Source: Cystobasidiopsis lactophilus (taxonomy: Eukaryota; Basidiomycota; Agaricostilbomycetes; Agaricostilbales; Chionosphaeraceae). From it: 64,000 nt of DNA. The notes below the pieces were generated by a model. It was not told where the DNA came from, did no database searches, and saw nothing but the letters and a program-made list of their open reading frames with translations. Positions 1-11,542 of this stretch are shown in pieces. The position numbers and the translations under genes were made by a program. Each line of letters begins with the position of its first letter. Position 1 is the stretch's first letter. The stretch covers positions 930,001-994,000 of the forward strand of contig BCIO01000001.1 of NCBI GenBank assembly GCA_001599975.1, in the 5' to 3' direction.

Positions 1-707
1 TCGCCCGTCACCTCCAAGGCCCGCTACACCGTCCGCACCTTTGGCATTCGCCGCAACGAAAAGATCGCTGTGCACGTCACCATCCGTGGCCCCAAGGCGG
101 AGGAGATGTTCGTCCACGGCTCCTTGCAGTTGACTAGAATTTGGGAGACTGAATCGGGCCATGGCGTGAACAGCTTGGAGCGAGGCCTCAAGGTCAAGGA
201 GTACGAGCTGCGCAAGAGGAACTTCTCTGACACTGGCAACTTTGGGTGCGTTCGCCAGGCTTTACGATCTCAGGAAATGGGAAACTGATGCCAAGTCGGC
301 TCCACAGATTCGGGTTGGTCTCTGTCCCTTCCGACGCTCTTTTGCGCAGGTTCTAAGTGCCATTGGACAAACAGCATCCAAGAACACATTGATCTCCAGC
401 TTAAATACGACCCGGCCATCGGCGTATGCCCCCATCCCTCTCCATCAATTTATCCCTACTGATGTCGTTGTGCTGGGCTTACAGATTTTCGGCATGGACT
501 TTTACGCAGTCATGAGCCGACCGGGATACAGGGTAGCCAAGAAGCGACGGGCCGTCGCAAAGGTCGGCTCGCCCCACAAGGTCACCAAGGAGGACACCAT
601 GGCGTGGTTCAAGCAGAGGGTAAGGACCCACCCACCACGCTCTAGTTGGCTTCTTAACTCAATACTGTTGGGTACTCTTACAGTTCGATGGCATTCTCAC
701 GAAATAG
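1..707 (+). CDS. RPL11: 60S ribosomal protein L11 (uL5), 5' end outside window
   Basis: Large-subunit protein of the central protuberance, which contacts 5S rRNA. The visible part carries the family signature [18 protein letters not shown], then [30 protein letters not shown] and the C-terminal [10 protein letters not shown], ending FDGILTK and a stop at 705-707. The exons I can support are 1-107, 174-245, 308-313, 375-423, 485-619 and 684-707, separated by GT-AG introns of about 60-66 nt. The 6-nt exon restores the universally conserved Gly-Asn-Phe-Gly-Phe-Gly-Ile; without it two residues are lost. The start codon and first residues lie before the window. Identification is by direct family resemblance and is near certain; the microexon is inferred from protein conservation. 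Confidence 0.95.
308..313 (+). other. RPL11: 6-nt microexon in RPL11
   Basis: The bases ATTCGG sit between an acceptor (cacag) and a donor (gttggt). Joining 174-245, 308-313 and 375-423 reads Phe-Gly-Phe-Gly-Ile-Gln, which is the conserved L11 sequence. Skipping it gives Phe-Gly-Ile-Gln in frame but two residues short. The flanking introns (246-307, 314-374) are then both about 61 nt, the usual size in this window; without the microexon the intron would be 129 nt. Confidence 0.8.
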
Positions 708-1276
708 AGAGCGGGAGAGACACAACCAATTTCTTGTCATTTTTTGGGGGACCCACCTTTTTGCTCTCTTCTTGTGAGACGAGACGCACTCTCTTGGATC
801 GGGAGAAGCGTCTCGCTTGCGCTCTTCCCTTGCATTTTTTTACCCTGGCTTTCCATGTGGGAAGTTGGAACCGGAAATTTATGTGGTGGCGGCTACGAGC
901 TTGAGGTCGATGGACCAGTCGTCCTGCTCTCGGTTGGGCCTTTTTGGTGTTCTTGCGCCTTGTCTGCTTGGAGAGAAGGTCCAGCTTGAGCGTCGCCACT
1001 CAGCCAAGCGCTCCATCGCGTGAATCCGGCCCTCAGACTCATGAGAGGTCGACTCGCTCTGCTGTCCAACGCGCGTTGCTTTTTGGCCATGCTCCCGCTC
1101 AAGCATGAAGAACTGCCTTGCTCGGAACCCTTGGACAACTGTGGAGAGCGCGCGCGCCCCAACTCTAAATGAAGCTGATTGGCGAGCCGATCTGTTTGTT
1201 TTGAAGGCGGCGTTCTCGAGAAACGCCCAGCTTGGCTCATCACTTTGCTGCTGTCAAGCCAACGCACGGTTCAAGC
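708..1276. other. Intergenic region between RPL11 and the acid phosphatase gene
   Basis: About 570 bases holding the 3' flank of RPL11 and the promoter of the next gene. I see overlapping short open frames on both strands but no conserved protein, RNA gene or repeat. Confidence 0.6.
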
Positions 1277-3304
1277 ATGCTTCGTTCAGCTGCCATTGCT
1301 ACAGCCTTGTTCGCTCTCGAAGCGCTGGCGGCCCCTTATGCGGGCTCGACCAGCGCGGACGTCTTCCCGCCCTCCAACCCTCAAGCTCCAACCTCGCTCT
1401 TCCCCGATTTCGAGCAAGTAGGCAACTATGGTCCTACACCCACCGGGGCCGAGCCGTTCGTCCTACAAACACCCAAGAGCAAGCGCCCTTCCAACTTTGC
1501 GCGCACCGAGGACCCGTTCTACCCTTTGGTCATGCCTCCCGCCCTGGATCAGAAACCAGACGATGGGTTTTCTGCGTTCAACCATTTGGGCAACCTGTCG
1601 CCAAGGAGATCCTTGGGGAGCGAGGAGTTTGGGATGAGAAAGGAAACGACCCCGATGGTCCCGGAGGGCTGTGAGGTCGTACAGGCCCACTTGCTCTTTC
1701 GACATGGAGCTAGATACCCGACCAGAGGATCGGCTACGTCCTACTTTGCCGCCGAACTCAACAAGGCTGCCACTGCTGGGAATCTGACAGCCACTGGCCC
1801 GCTCGCTTTTCTGAACACTTGGTGGGCTGCCTTGCTGAAGACGAAAACGTATGGTGTTGACTGGTGGTTTCGCAGGACTTACAAGCTCGGGGAAGAGATC
1901 TTGACGGCTTTCGGCAGATCCGAGTGCTACCAGCTCGGCATTGCCCATCGGTTCCAATACGGCCAGCTCCTAAATCGATTCACAGAACAGAACTTGCTGC
2001 CAGTTATTAGGACAGGGGTGCGCAGTCGCCTTCCTGTGATCCACGTTGCATATGCTGAGGACTCGTTGTGTTGGTGACGATCCACAGAGCGAGTACAGAA
2101 TGGTGCAAACCGCGCAAGAGTTTGCAGCTGGTTTTTTTGGCTGGCCAGTGCAGGACCAGTTTAACTTGGAGATCGAGATCGAAGCCGATGGCTTCAACGC
2201 CACCGAGAACCCGAGCACGAATTGCCCCAACGCCGAACTTTGGAGCAACAATGTTGCCAGTGCGGTTGTACCTCCTCTTTGAGAATGCTTTGTATCAAGG
2301 TGCTCAGTGCAAAGTGTGACAGTGAACCAAGCCACCTCGGTCTTCCCAGAAAAGGCCTTCACCCCTACAGCCACCCGCTTGCAAAAGTACCTTAAGGGTG
2401 TGACACTCTCTCCGGGCCTTTCGATTGGCATGTTGGAGCTCTGCGCGTACGAAACTGTCGCCCTGGGCTACTCGGACTTTTGCGGCTTGTTCACGAAGAG
2501 CGAATTTGTCAGTCTATTCCCGTTCCTTCCAAGGCCTTTTGACTATCACTCATGAATACGATGGTTTGGCAGCTCGCATATGAGTACACGGTAGATTTGA
2601 ACTTCTACTACAGCTTGGGCAACGGGAGCCCGTAGGTCATTTTCTCCCGCTGCCATTGCCACCGGTCCCCTGATATCAGGTGAACAGGATCGGTGCAGCT
2701 CTAGGGAAAGGATGGGTCCAAGAGCTGGTCGCCCGCCTGACACGGACGCCCATACAGACCTACGACTCGTCCACCAACTCAACGCTGGACGAAAACACCT
2801 TTACCTTTCCCTTGAACTCATCGCTATATATGGACGCGTAAGCAACCACCTACCAGATCGATTGGAGTCTGCTCTGAACGCAATCTCAACTAGGACTCAT
2901 GACTCCTTCGTCTGGACGATTTTGACCACGCTAAATCTCTTAGACAATGGAGCTCCCTTACCCTTGGACCGCATCCCGAAAAACCACCGCTACACAACTT
3001 CAAAGGTGGTTCCATTCAATACCAACCTGGCGGTCCAGGTGCTGGACTGCACTCGGTGCAAAGGATCAAAGCAAAGCTCCAAGCAGCTTCGATTCATCCT
3101 GTTCGTCTGGCTTCCCTTCTCGAACTTGAAAATTCATGAGTCTGACAACAAATGTTTAGGAACGATGGTGTACTTCCTCTGAACAAGGCTTTCAAAGGCT
3201 GCCCTGCGGATGTCAACGGTCTCTGTCCTTTCGATACCGTCATTACGGCCCTCCAGAAACGACTCAACTCTATTGATTGGGCTTGGGATTGTACTGGAAA
3301 CTAG
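1277..3304 (+). CDS. Secreted histidine acid phosphatase (phytase-like)
   Basis: Histidine phosphatase superfamily, clade 2, the group of fungal acid phosphatases and phytases that release phosphate from monoesters. The start at 1277 gives a hydrophobic signal peptide (LRSAAIATALFALEALAA). The catalytic RHGARYP motif follows at about 1700, then YRMVQTAQEFAAGFFGWP, the cysteine-containing ELCAYETVALGYSDFC, and after an intron ending near 2891 the second catalytic motif THDSF. The last exon ends CPFDTVITALQKRL and a stop at 3302-3304. At least six introns are needed; those around 1849, 2250-2330 and 3085-3165 are uncertain. Cysteine positions and the signal peptide indicate secretion. Phytase versus general acid phosphatase cannot be decided from sequence. 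Confidence 0.87.
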
Positions 3305-3616
3305 TAAGCCACTCATGAGTCCGGAGTTGCGCAGATGGGCTCAATCCGCGCTCGCAGCACGGCTCCTGTGGCTGGCAAGAACCTGCATGGCCAGGCCCCT
3401 CGACCATAAATAAGCGATCTGGATCAAGGATTCTACCTTTGCTTGCGACGCCGGGCACGCCGGGCATTGGTGAAGGCAGTTCACCGCCCACGTGAAGACC
3501 ACCACTTTCGCAATCTGTCCTGAACGGCCATAATCTCCACCTCCTACCTCACCACCCTCCTTTGCACCTTATATTTTCGGAGCGGGCTTGCTGGTCAGGC
3601 CTGGGAGCTGGCCTCC
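3305..3616. other. Intergenic region upstream of the small membrane protein gene
   Basis: About 310 bases between two plus-strand genes. It contains only the 3' flank of the phosphatase gene and the promoter of the next gene; no recognisable element is seen. Confidence 0.5.
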
Positions 3617-4259
3617 ATGTCGACGCGGGCGTCCAACTCTTCTCATCATTCTAGCGCCACCTTCGCTTCGTCCGCTCCATCGTCTTCGAAATCGGGCCAA
3701 GTCGGGAAGCTGGGGAACGTATGGAAAGGAATGCTGTAGGTGTTACTCCTCGGCTTGCTCTGGCCGAGCTCAGAGGTCCAAGGCAGAGTTCTTTTTGGTG
3801 GCGCAGGGTAAGCGACTCGTGGTGCACCGTTGCTCCTTGGCCAGTATGAGTGCTTAAATCACCCAAAACTCCAGGTTCGTACTGCTCGCCGGGTTTCTGT
3901 GGATGGTCTGGCAACGGCGGCGTCGCGCAGCTAAACTTGGGGCTTCCGAAGGGGCGGACACTTCCGGGCCCGACCAATTGCCGCCTTATGGCCAGTCTCA
4001 ACAAGCTGGATCACATGCTCAGGCTCCAGCCAAGATGCAGCAGCCGCAGAACGGTAGCATGCAGTCGTATCCAACATTCTCGCAGGTTCAACCCCTCCAG
4101 CCAGTCTCCTTCGGGCAACAGCCCGGCTTTCAAGCAGGCTCTTTCCAGCAGCCTTCAATGCAATTCGCTGGAGGTGGGAGTTTCCAGCAGCGTCAAATGA
4201 CATTTGCGGGAGGTGGAGGTCAAATGATGCAGCAAAGTCTTCCTCAAAGGTTTGGGTAA
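3617..4259 (+). CDS. Small single-pass membrane protein, Gln-rich tail
   Basis: Not a family I recognise. A Ser-rich N-terminus (MSTRASNSSHHSS) leads to GKLGN, then an intron from 3719 (gtatgg) to an acceptor just before GTCCAAGG, then VLFGGAG, a second intron (gtaagc...ctccag) and one hydrophobic segment FVLLAGFLWMVW followed by the stop-transfer cluster QRRRR. The remaining 90 or so residues are rich in Gln, Gly, Phe and Met with repeated motifs such as MQFAGGG and MTFAGGG. The topology suggests a short membrane anchor with a low-complexity cytosolic tail. The stop at 4257-4259 is followed closely by the convergent gene at 4377. Function unknown. Confidence 0.6.
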
Positions 4260-4376
4260 CGAATAGTAGCAACCGGAACCCTCTACGAAATGGAACTGGT
4301 ACAACACGATGAAAAGCACTGTCCACTGCACAGATCCTCTATTTGCCACCCAAATTCGCGCCCTAAAAAGTCCCTT

Positions 4377-6299
4377 TCAAGCAGCCGGCATTAGGTTCAA
4401 GTTCATGACTGAATCAAAATTGTTGTCCAGAGGCGCAGTCGATGGCGGAGGAGTCTGCATATAGGCGTCGTGGCGCATGCCGCCTTGTCCCTGCTGTGGA
4501 GCAAATAGCTCGCTCTTGAAGGCTTGGAACTGCTGGAGAGGGACGGCTGGAGCGGTGAAGGGGCCTTTGGCGCTTGGCAATCCGGGAGTGTAGTCAGTTG
4601 GCATAGCCCATCGCACTGTAGGGTTGGTAGTCGCCGTCGCCACCTTCGACGAGCATGTCGTCAGCTATGTTTCGCAGCGCTGAACAACCAAACGGAATCA
4701 CCGTCAGATCCTGCCGCTTTCGTTTGGAGGAGCTGCGGTCACCAAACTGTAATCGCGCATGCGCCTCGAGCTCTAGGCGAGAAAGGACCTGGAGCGCCGT
4801 GAACGGTCTGAGCCATGGCGGCCCGGCAGCGACGGGAGGCGCTTACCTTCATGGGGTGGTCGTCGGGCAAGTGATTGCACTTTCTGAAATGCTCTCGAAT
4901 GAGCACTGGGCGCTGCATACAAGGGATTAGCTTGTCTTAGCCCGTCGATTGGATTAAACGAACCTTGTTGCCGAAGCCTCGAGCATATATGCAGCTCGGA
5001 CCGCAAACTTGAGCCTTCAAGAATTCGTTAGAGCTCGGCCAGCCTTTCGCAACAACACCCGTCAGATAGAGATAGAAAGTCAAGAAGGCAAGATGAGCGC
5101 ACTCGAAGTCCAGGCCGGAATGGCTCGTGCCCCATCCTTCTCCCGAGCTTCCCTGGTCGTGCCGGCGGCGAAGGAGATATAGACCGAGTCGGGCCTTGAG
5201 AGGGCAGGCCGAGCCTCTTCAGAGTTCAGGCGGTATAGGCGGTTGTCGACCATGGAGAAGACGTAGTGGCTACCAGAAGAACACAGGGGGATTAGGAAGG
5301 CCCTCTTGTCGCAGTGAAGCAGGAGAACTCTTACTCGTCTTGGGCATTGTACTGTCTAGGAATGGCTGTGCCAATGGGCGATGAGGTGGAGCTCGAGCTT
5401 TGGGAGATGGGCATACGAGGCGACCTGTTGTCTGCCGAAAACGGGCGAGCCGATTGGGGCCGAGTCAAGAATGGAGTGTGGACGACTCGAGGAACCTGAA
5501 AGTCGGACACAGAGTGTTGCAAGCTGGGCATGTAAGCGTTACGCATAGGCGGCGCCCATGAGTAGGCCGGCTCCGGGGTCTGACCGGGTGGCGGACTGTC
5601 GTAAGCAAAGTCCGAAGCACCTTCTGAGGGCCACCAATGAGCTCAATGAACGAGTAACGAGAAGGGTTTGCGCGCACCTCCCGACGTCTGGCTGCTCAAG
5701 GTCCGCAACGGGTGGCGAGCCGGCAAGCCACTCAAATTGGCGGGGTCTGCAGCTCTGTGTTGAGCTGCTGAATGGTACACTATGAATGGAAACGCACTGT
5801 TAATGAAGCTCATGAAGGACGACCACGTAACCTGCATATAAGTCTGGTCGCTGTCGGTGAGCCGCGGGGTGATGAGGAACCTGAGAGAGGTGTGAGACGG
5901 CGTTCCTTTTCTTGTAGCCATGTACCAGCTTACCCGTTGGAACTGTTGAAGAGAAGAAGGCGTCAGACCGGTCTCGGGCAAACTTGTGAAGGAGACCGCT
6001 GCTCACCTGGACAGCAGCAGAGGTTCATGCGAACCCATCTGGGAAAACGGGAAGTCCTGACGGCCCTGATCCTCGGAGAGAGACGGCGGCGTGTCGGAGC
6101 AAGAACTGGTCGAGTCGGCGTCGGCGTCCCTCCGCCTGAGTGCCACCGGGGCATCAGAGGTGTAGCCAGAGGGGGAGAAGATGTCGCTGGGGTTGATGCC
6201 GTTGATGCCGCTGATTCCGGAGCGCGCCTCGGGGGCAGAGCCAGGTGTAGGCTCAACGCTAGCGGGCATCGCCCAGGTCGTGGTGGTGGCCATTTGCAA
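4377..6299 (-). CDS. Uncharacterised regulator-like protein, Cys/His-containing
   Basis: A multi-exon minus-strand gene that I could only partly assemble. The N-terminal part (start near 6299) is Ser/Pro/Asp-rich with GISGINGINPSDIFSPSGY. The middle has ASDFAYDSPPPGQTPEPAY and a Ser/Thr-rich stretch up to 5331, followed by SHYVFSMVDNRLYRL. A Cys/His-containing stretch follows (CGPSCIYARGFGNK, an intron at about 4960, then REHFRKCNHLPDDH), then SSSKRKRQD, which resembles a nuclear localisation signal, and a Gln/Pro-rich tail ending MNLNLMPAA. Composition and the basic patch suggest a nuclear regulator, possibly with an atypical zinc-binding element; this is inference. A 9-nt exon at 5934-5942 between normal-sized introns is possible. 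The frame is unresolved between 5640 and 5880. Confidence 0.45.
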
Positions 6300-7167
6300 A
6301 GCGGGCAGAGGTGGCGCGGTTCAAGAGACAGTTGTGCGCACTCGAACGCAGGAATGGAATGAGTCCAAGAGTAAGACAGATCCCCCCAAGAGACAGAGGA
6401 CAAGGGGCCTCGGTGCGACGCGAACAGGCAGGGGATTCCCCTTGTTCACGCTTCTTGCGACAGACAGAAGTAGGTCGACGACGAGTGAAATGAGAAGTAG
6501 TTGTGAAAACCACGCCAGAAACCACGGCAGGAATTGTGTGAGAGGGTCAGCGGGCATGCATTGCGACGCGAGACCATTGGGAAGGAATTCGGCTCCAGAC
6601 GAGGGCACATCCAGGAGGCGCATGTGATGCTCTGAACGCTTCCGCAAGCCTGCATTCGGCCGCGTCCATAGAGCTGACTTAACAGTAGTCCCTAGACAGG
6701 CATTTATCTTCTAACGAAAGGAAGACCGAGGTCGCCACCCCAGGACAAGATGTGTTCGACCAAGACAGCCAGCCCGGGGGCGCGACCGAGAAGCCGTTGC
6801 TGGTCTTACCTAGAACGACACGAACGCTTGAAACTGCTGAACTGCTGCTTGCTGGATACCGAGACGCGTGCGCTGCAGACACGTCGTCTAATCGACTTGG
6901 CTGCATGAAATTATGGCCAGCCGGTGACACTGCCCGCAATGCTTCCTCTGTGCCTGGATTACTTCCTTGCCTTGCTACCAAACTGCTTGTACTGTGCTGA
7001 AGAAGGAGAATGACGCACTCTGCTCCGCCCCACGGCAGATCCACAGCGAGGCTTTGGCCTGCCAAAAGCAGGAGGCTGACAGTGCCACCCACGCCGATCC
7101 CTCAAAAGGACCTCTAGGACTCCCTTGCTCCGCATCAATATCGACTTGCTGTTCAACATTTTGCTAT
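6300..7167. other. Intergenic region between divergent genes
   Basis: Nearly 900 bases between the regulator-like gene (minus) and the transporter (plus), so probably two promoters. Several short open frames occur on both strands, none with recognisable protein similarity. No RNA gene or repeat was seen. Confidence 0.5.
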
Positions 7168-9674
7168 ATGACGGAGATTGCGAGCAGAGGAGACCGGACG
7201 GGGTTGGCATCTGTTCAAGACCATTTCAACCTCAACGCACAACCCGTCGAGGCCTAGTACGCCTTTATCTCCATAGCACTACTCTTGATTCGTTCTGAAT
7301 ACGTTTTGCTCAAAGCCTTCATTATGCGAAGATTGAACGAGACCATGAGAGCTCTGCCGACTTTGCAGAAGCCCAGAGCTCCGTCTACAGCGAGCTCTTC
7401 CGCAAGTTGACTGGCACATATAAGAAGTCTTCCGCAAAGGCCAACAACGAATCGGACACCATAACAAGCCAGCAGCTGGACAAATCACCTACCAAGCTCG
7501 ACGAGAAGGACGGAGAAAAGCAGGCTCTGCCCGTCACTGTAGTCGTCACGGAGAGCGAGAAGATGGTGGCCTACCGCGCTTTGAGAACCGCCTCATGGCA
7601 GGGCGTCTTCTTCCTCATCACGACTGATATCCTCGGCCCGACTTCGGCGCCTCAAGCGCTTTCCGACCTCGGGTATGGCGGAGGAATTTTGGTCTATGCC
7701 GTGTTCTATGCCTTGGCATTCTTGGGAGGTCAAGCGCTCTGGAGGCTCTATGTGGACCTGGATAGCCCTCAATACCCGTGTGCTCCCTTCTCGTCTCAGA
7801 GCCAATCGTGGACTGACTGGTCCAACAGGATCAAATGCTTCGCTGATCTTGGGGAACGGATGCTCGGAAAGACGTTTAAGCACGTCTGCAACATCGTCCA
7901 GAGCTTACAGCTACTGCTGAACGTGGCGATTCTGCTCGAAGGTGACTTTTGGGCCTTGATAAGACCTTGCTCGCGACCTACTCACAATTTTGGGGCAGGC
8001 AACGCCGTAACTTTGGCCACCCTCATTGACTACAAGCTCTGCTATGTGGTCATCACACTGATCTGGATGCTGGCTGGCGGCATTGGCGGACAGGTGAAGA
8101 GCTTGCGGAACTTCAGCATCTTTGCGAATTTGTAAGTTTCGAATCTCCCTACGAAATGCGGGTTGAGCTGATCGGTGGTAATTTAGGAATATCTTCCTCA
8201 ATGGTACATTGTCTCACTCGTATTTCAGGATAGATCAGCGCTGAACATGATAAACAGTGGTGGTGATCTTGATGACCAGCGAGTAGCCGTGCCCTAGAGG
8301 TTGCGGCCACGCTTACCTGTCCAATACAGTTGCTGGTGCTGCTGTCTACGCGCCCATCCCGACTTTGAACTTCCCCTTTCTGAAGCCTCCTTTTCCGCCA
8401 ATTATGCACTCCGCGTTCGCGCCAAATGGCAGCGGGTGGTACGTGCAAGTCAACGGGGTAATCTACGCTGTGTTCGCCTATGGTATGTCTTTCTCCGAGG
8501 CATTGATGTGGTCTAAGGCCAGCCGACAGGTGGCGCCATGCTCTTCGTCGAGTTCATGAGCGAAATGCGGCGACCAATGGACTTCTGGAAGGGCGCCTTT
8601 CTGGCCCAGACATTCATCTTCGTCATCTACTTGGTTTATGGCCTTACGATCTATGCCTTTCAAGTGAGCTTGATTTCGCACAAGCACAAGCAGAAATCTG
8701 AGCCGAGTTGGTTAGGGTCAATATGTCTACATCATCCCCAGCTTGAACGTCACGAACGCCAAGTTTCAGCTCGCCGTCAATATCATTGGGCTAATCACCA
8801 CGATGATAGCCGCCGTAAGGCTTTGCTGTCCGCCCATCTCCGTGGAGCCATGACTGAGCAGCCTTTCCGACAGTGGCTCTACTCGAACATTGGCTGCAAG
8901 ATTTTCTATATCAACTTCTTGCAGGCCTATTTCCGCTTTCCAGAGCTGTCCACCCACAGAGGCCGGATCGCGTGGACTTTCTCCGTCGCTGGCTACTGGC
9001 TGACCGCCTTCATCCTGGCTTCTGCGATTCCTGTAGGTCATTCCTGCAGGTTCACAAAGAGATGTCTGGTCAGACTAAAGCGGATGATTCAGAACATCTC
9101 ATCGTTGATCGTATTGGTTGGAGGTAAGTTCAGACAGACTTGTGTAATCTGAGGGACGAACCTAAGGCGGCCTCCAGCTCTCGCCATCATTCATTTCTGT
9201 AAGTTTTGAGAGTTGTATGGCGAATAGGCAGTCAGACTAACAATCTTTCAGCCTACACTTTCCCACCTCTGTAAGCCTTTGAAGCTTTTCCACTCTGAAG
9301 AGCGGCACTCAGTTTCTCTCAACCAGACTCTTTGCGGCGTATATGGTCCAAATTGACGCCACGAAGGCTGACAGGCCTTGGACGCCGGACATCGTGCCCT
9401 ACTCGAACCGAATCGACACTTGGAGAGACCTCTCCCGGTGGAAGCGCGGCTTTGCGCCCCGTTGGTGGCTCAAGGCCTTCCTCCTCTTGCTATCTTTGGG
9501 TGCGCTGGCCCTGTCTGGCCTTGGCTGTTACGCTGGCGTCACAGGCATCATCGTTCGTTCTCCATCCGCTTTCACTCTCGCGCGGCGTGAACTCAAATTG
9601 CGAGATAGGACACGTTCAAGACCAGCGGCTCGCCTTCTGCGTTCTCTTGCAGAGCACCTGGACAGCCCGCCTGA
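7168..9674 (+). CDS. Amino-acid/auxin-permease-family transporter
   Basis: Multi-pass membrane protein of the AAAP (transmembrane amino acid transporter) superfamily, expected to move amino acids across the plasma or vacuolar membrane. Family-like segments are ALRTASWQGVFFLITTDILGP at about 7580, then GYGGGILVYAVFYALAFLGG, SLQLLLNVAILLEG, LCYVVITLIWMLAGGIGGQ, GCKIFYINFLQAYF, and a last helix near ALALSGLGCYAGVTGII, with a short tail ending at 9674. A cytosolic Lys/Ser/Glu-rich N-terminus of about 110 residues precedes the first helix. The start is uncertain: ATG at 7168 spliced to 7316 keeps frame, but that intron (113 nt) is longer than usual here; the reading frame is certain from 7317. At least six further introns. 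Substrate cannot be inferred. Confidence 0.75.
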
Positions 9675-9913
9675 GCAGGAACCGGTAAAAAGAAGACTTG
9701 GCTCGATTGCCACCCAACGCTGAGCGCCATGGTGGCCTCGAAGCCAACTCTGCCTGTGCATTAGTCGAACAAACAGCTTATTGTACACCAACTTCTTGTG
9801 TACAAATATGAAATCAAATAAGACTGCTAAAGCCAGAAACCACGGACCTCGGATTTGTTGTCTCCAGGCGAGCTGGACGAGCGAGCTTGCGCGTTTACAC
9901 TCAAGCAGCGATT

Positions 9914-11542
9914 ATGTCGGAGGCCTCAACCAGCAACGCGGCGCCACCGCCGTCACCAAAGCAGATAGCGATAGAGCAATACGTGCGCCCTCAATTTGGA
10001 GCGCACGAGCAGGTCTGACGAGTCGGCGAGAGCAGAAAGCCAAGATCAAGCAGCACGAGGAGATCTCTGACTCTCTCCGGACTTGTTCGTGGCTTGCCTG
10101 GCTTTATTGGCAGTCTGTTAATAAGATGTGCTCGCGTGGACAGTGCGGGCGTCGATCAAGAGCCTGGAGAACGACTACGAGCAGTCAGAGGAGGACATCA
10201 AGGCGCTCCAGTCGGTCGGCCAAATCGTCGGCGAGGTGCTCAGGCAACTTGATGAGGAGCGCTGTGAGTATTCATGTCATTCAGGGGCAAGTGAGCAGCG
10301 GCTCAGACAAGCAAACGAGCGCAGACATCGTCAAGTCGTCAGCTGGCCCTCGCTACGTCGTCGGCTGCCGCTCCTCCGTCCCCAAGCACAAGCTCAAGCC
10401 CGGCGTGCGCGTCTCGCTGGACATGACCACCTTGACCATCATGCGCGTCCTGCCCCGCGAGGTCGACCCTCTGGTCTACAACATGTCCATCGAAGACCCG
10501 GGCAACGTCTCCTTCGCCGGCATCGGCGGCCTCACCGAGCAGGTCCGAGAGCTGCGCGAGGTCATCGAGCTGCCTTTGAACAACCCAGAGCTCTTCCTCC
10601 GCGTGGGCATCAAGCCGCCAAAAGGCGTCCTCCTCTACGGCCCACCGGGCACCGGCAAGACCTTGCTCGCCAAGGCCGTGGCCAACACCATGGGCGTCAA
10701 CTTCCTCAAGGTCGTCTCTTCCGCCATCGTGGACAAGTACATTGGCGAGTCGGCGCGGCTGGTGCGCGAGATGTTCGGCTACGCCAAGGAGCACGAGCCG
10801 TGCATCATCTTCATGGACGAGATCGACGCCATTGGCGGGCGGCGGTTCAGCGAGGGGACCAGCGCGGACCGGGAGATCCAGAGGACGCTCATGGAGCTGC
10901 TCAACCAGCTGGACGGCTTCGACTACCTCGGCAAGACCAAGGTCATCATGGCCACCAACCGGCCGGACACCTTGGACCCCGCTCTTCTCCGCCCTGGGCG
11001 CCTGGATAGAAAACTAGAGATTCCTCTGCCAAACGAAGGTCAGTTCACGCGCTTGGTGCCTGTCTGCAAGCCAAAGCTGAGTCTGTTGGCGCAGTGGCTC
11101 GGACTGAGATTTTGAAGATTCATGTCGGCCCGATAAGGAAGTCGGGCGAGATCGACTACGAGGCCATCGTCAAGCTGTCAGACGGCTTCAACGGGGCGGA
11201 TTTGAGGAACGTGGCGACTGAAGCTGGTGCGTCTTCTTGCCCAACTAGTCCACTTGGCTTCAATTGACTTTGCCGTCGCTCTCCCAACGCACAGGCATGT
11301 TTGCGATTCGAGACGACCGGGATTTCATCACTCAAGAAGACTTGAGCAAGGCTGTTCGCAAGTTACAAGAAGGTGCAGCTTGTTTCTTCCTATTCCCAAA
11401 GCCTTTTGAAAACTTTCTCATTATGATCGATCTTTTACAATCCCAGCCAAGAAGCACGAGGGTAAAATTGTAAGTTGTTTTGATGGTTGTAGAGGAAAGA
11501 AAAGTGATGGAGTTGGTATTGTAGGATTATGCGGCGGTTTAA
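9914..11542 (+). CDS. RPT4: 26S proteasome regulatory ATPase subunit Rpt4
   Basis: One of the six AAA+ ATPases in the base of the 19S regulatory particle, which unfolds substrates. The N-terminal coiled coil ends in [20 protein letters not shown], the OB domain has GPRYVVGC and [16 protein letters not shown], and the ATPase shows Walker A GPPGTGKT, pore loop [13 protein letters not shown], Walker [18 protein letters not shown] region [19 protein letters not shown] and the C-terminal [12 protein letters not shown]. These match Rpt4 (PSMC6) rather than other Rpt paralogs. Introns at 9983-10032, 10085-10143, 10264-10324, 11039-11094, one near 11227-11294, and two near the end give a C-terminus KKHEGKIDYAAV with stop at 11540-11542. 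Intact. Confidence 0.96.

Noticed and set aside
1849-1875. A 27-nt intron (gtatgg...cgcag) in the acid phosphatase gene
   Set aside because: The segment is a multiple of three without a stop, so it may simply be coding; family comparison weakly favours removal, but the sequence alone cannot decide.
3719-3739. A 21-nt intron (gtatgg...ctgtag) in the small membrane protein gene
   Set aside because: A normal 57-nt intron starting at the same donor and ending just before GTCCAAGG keeps the frame and gives a plausible protein, so an extreme mini-intron is not needed.
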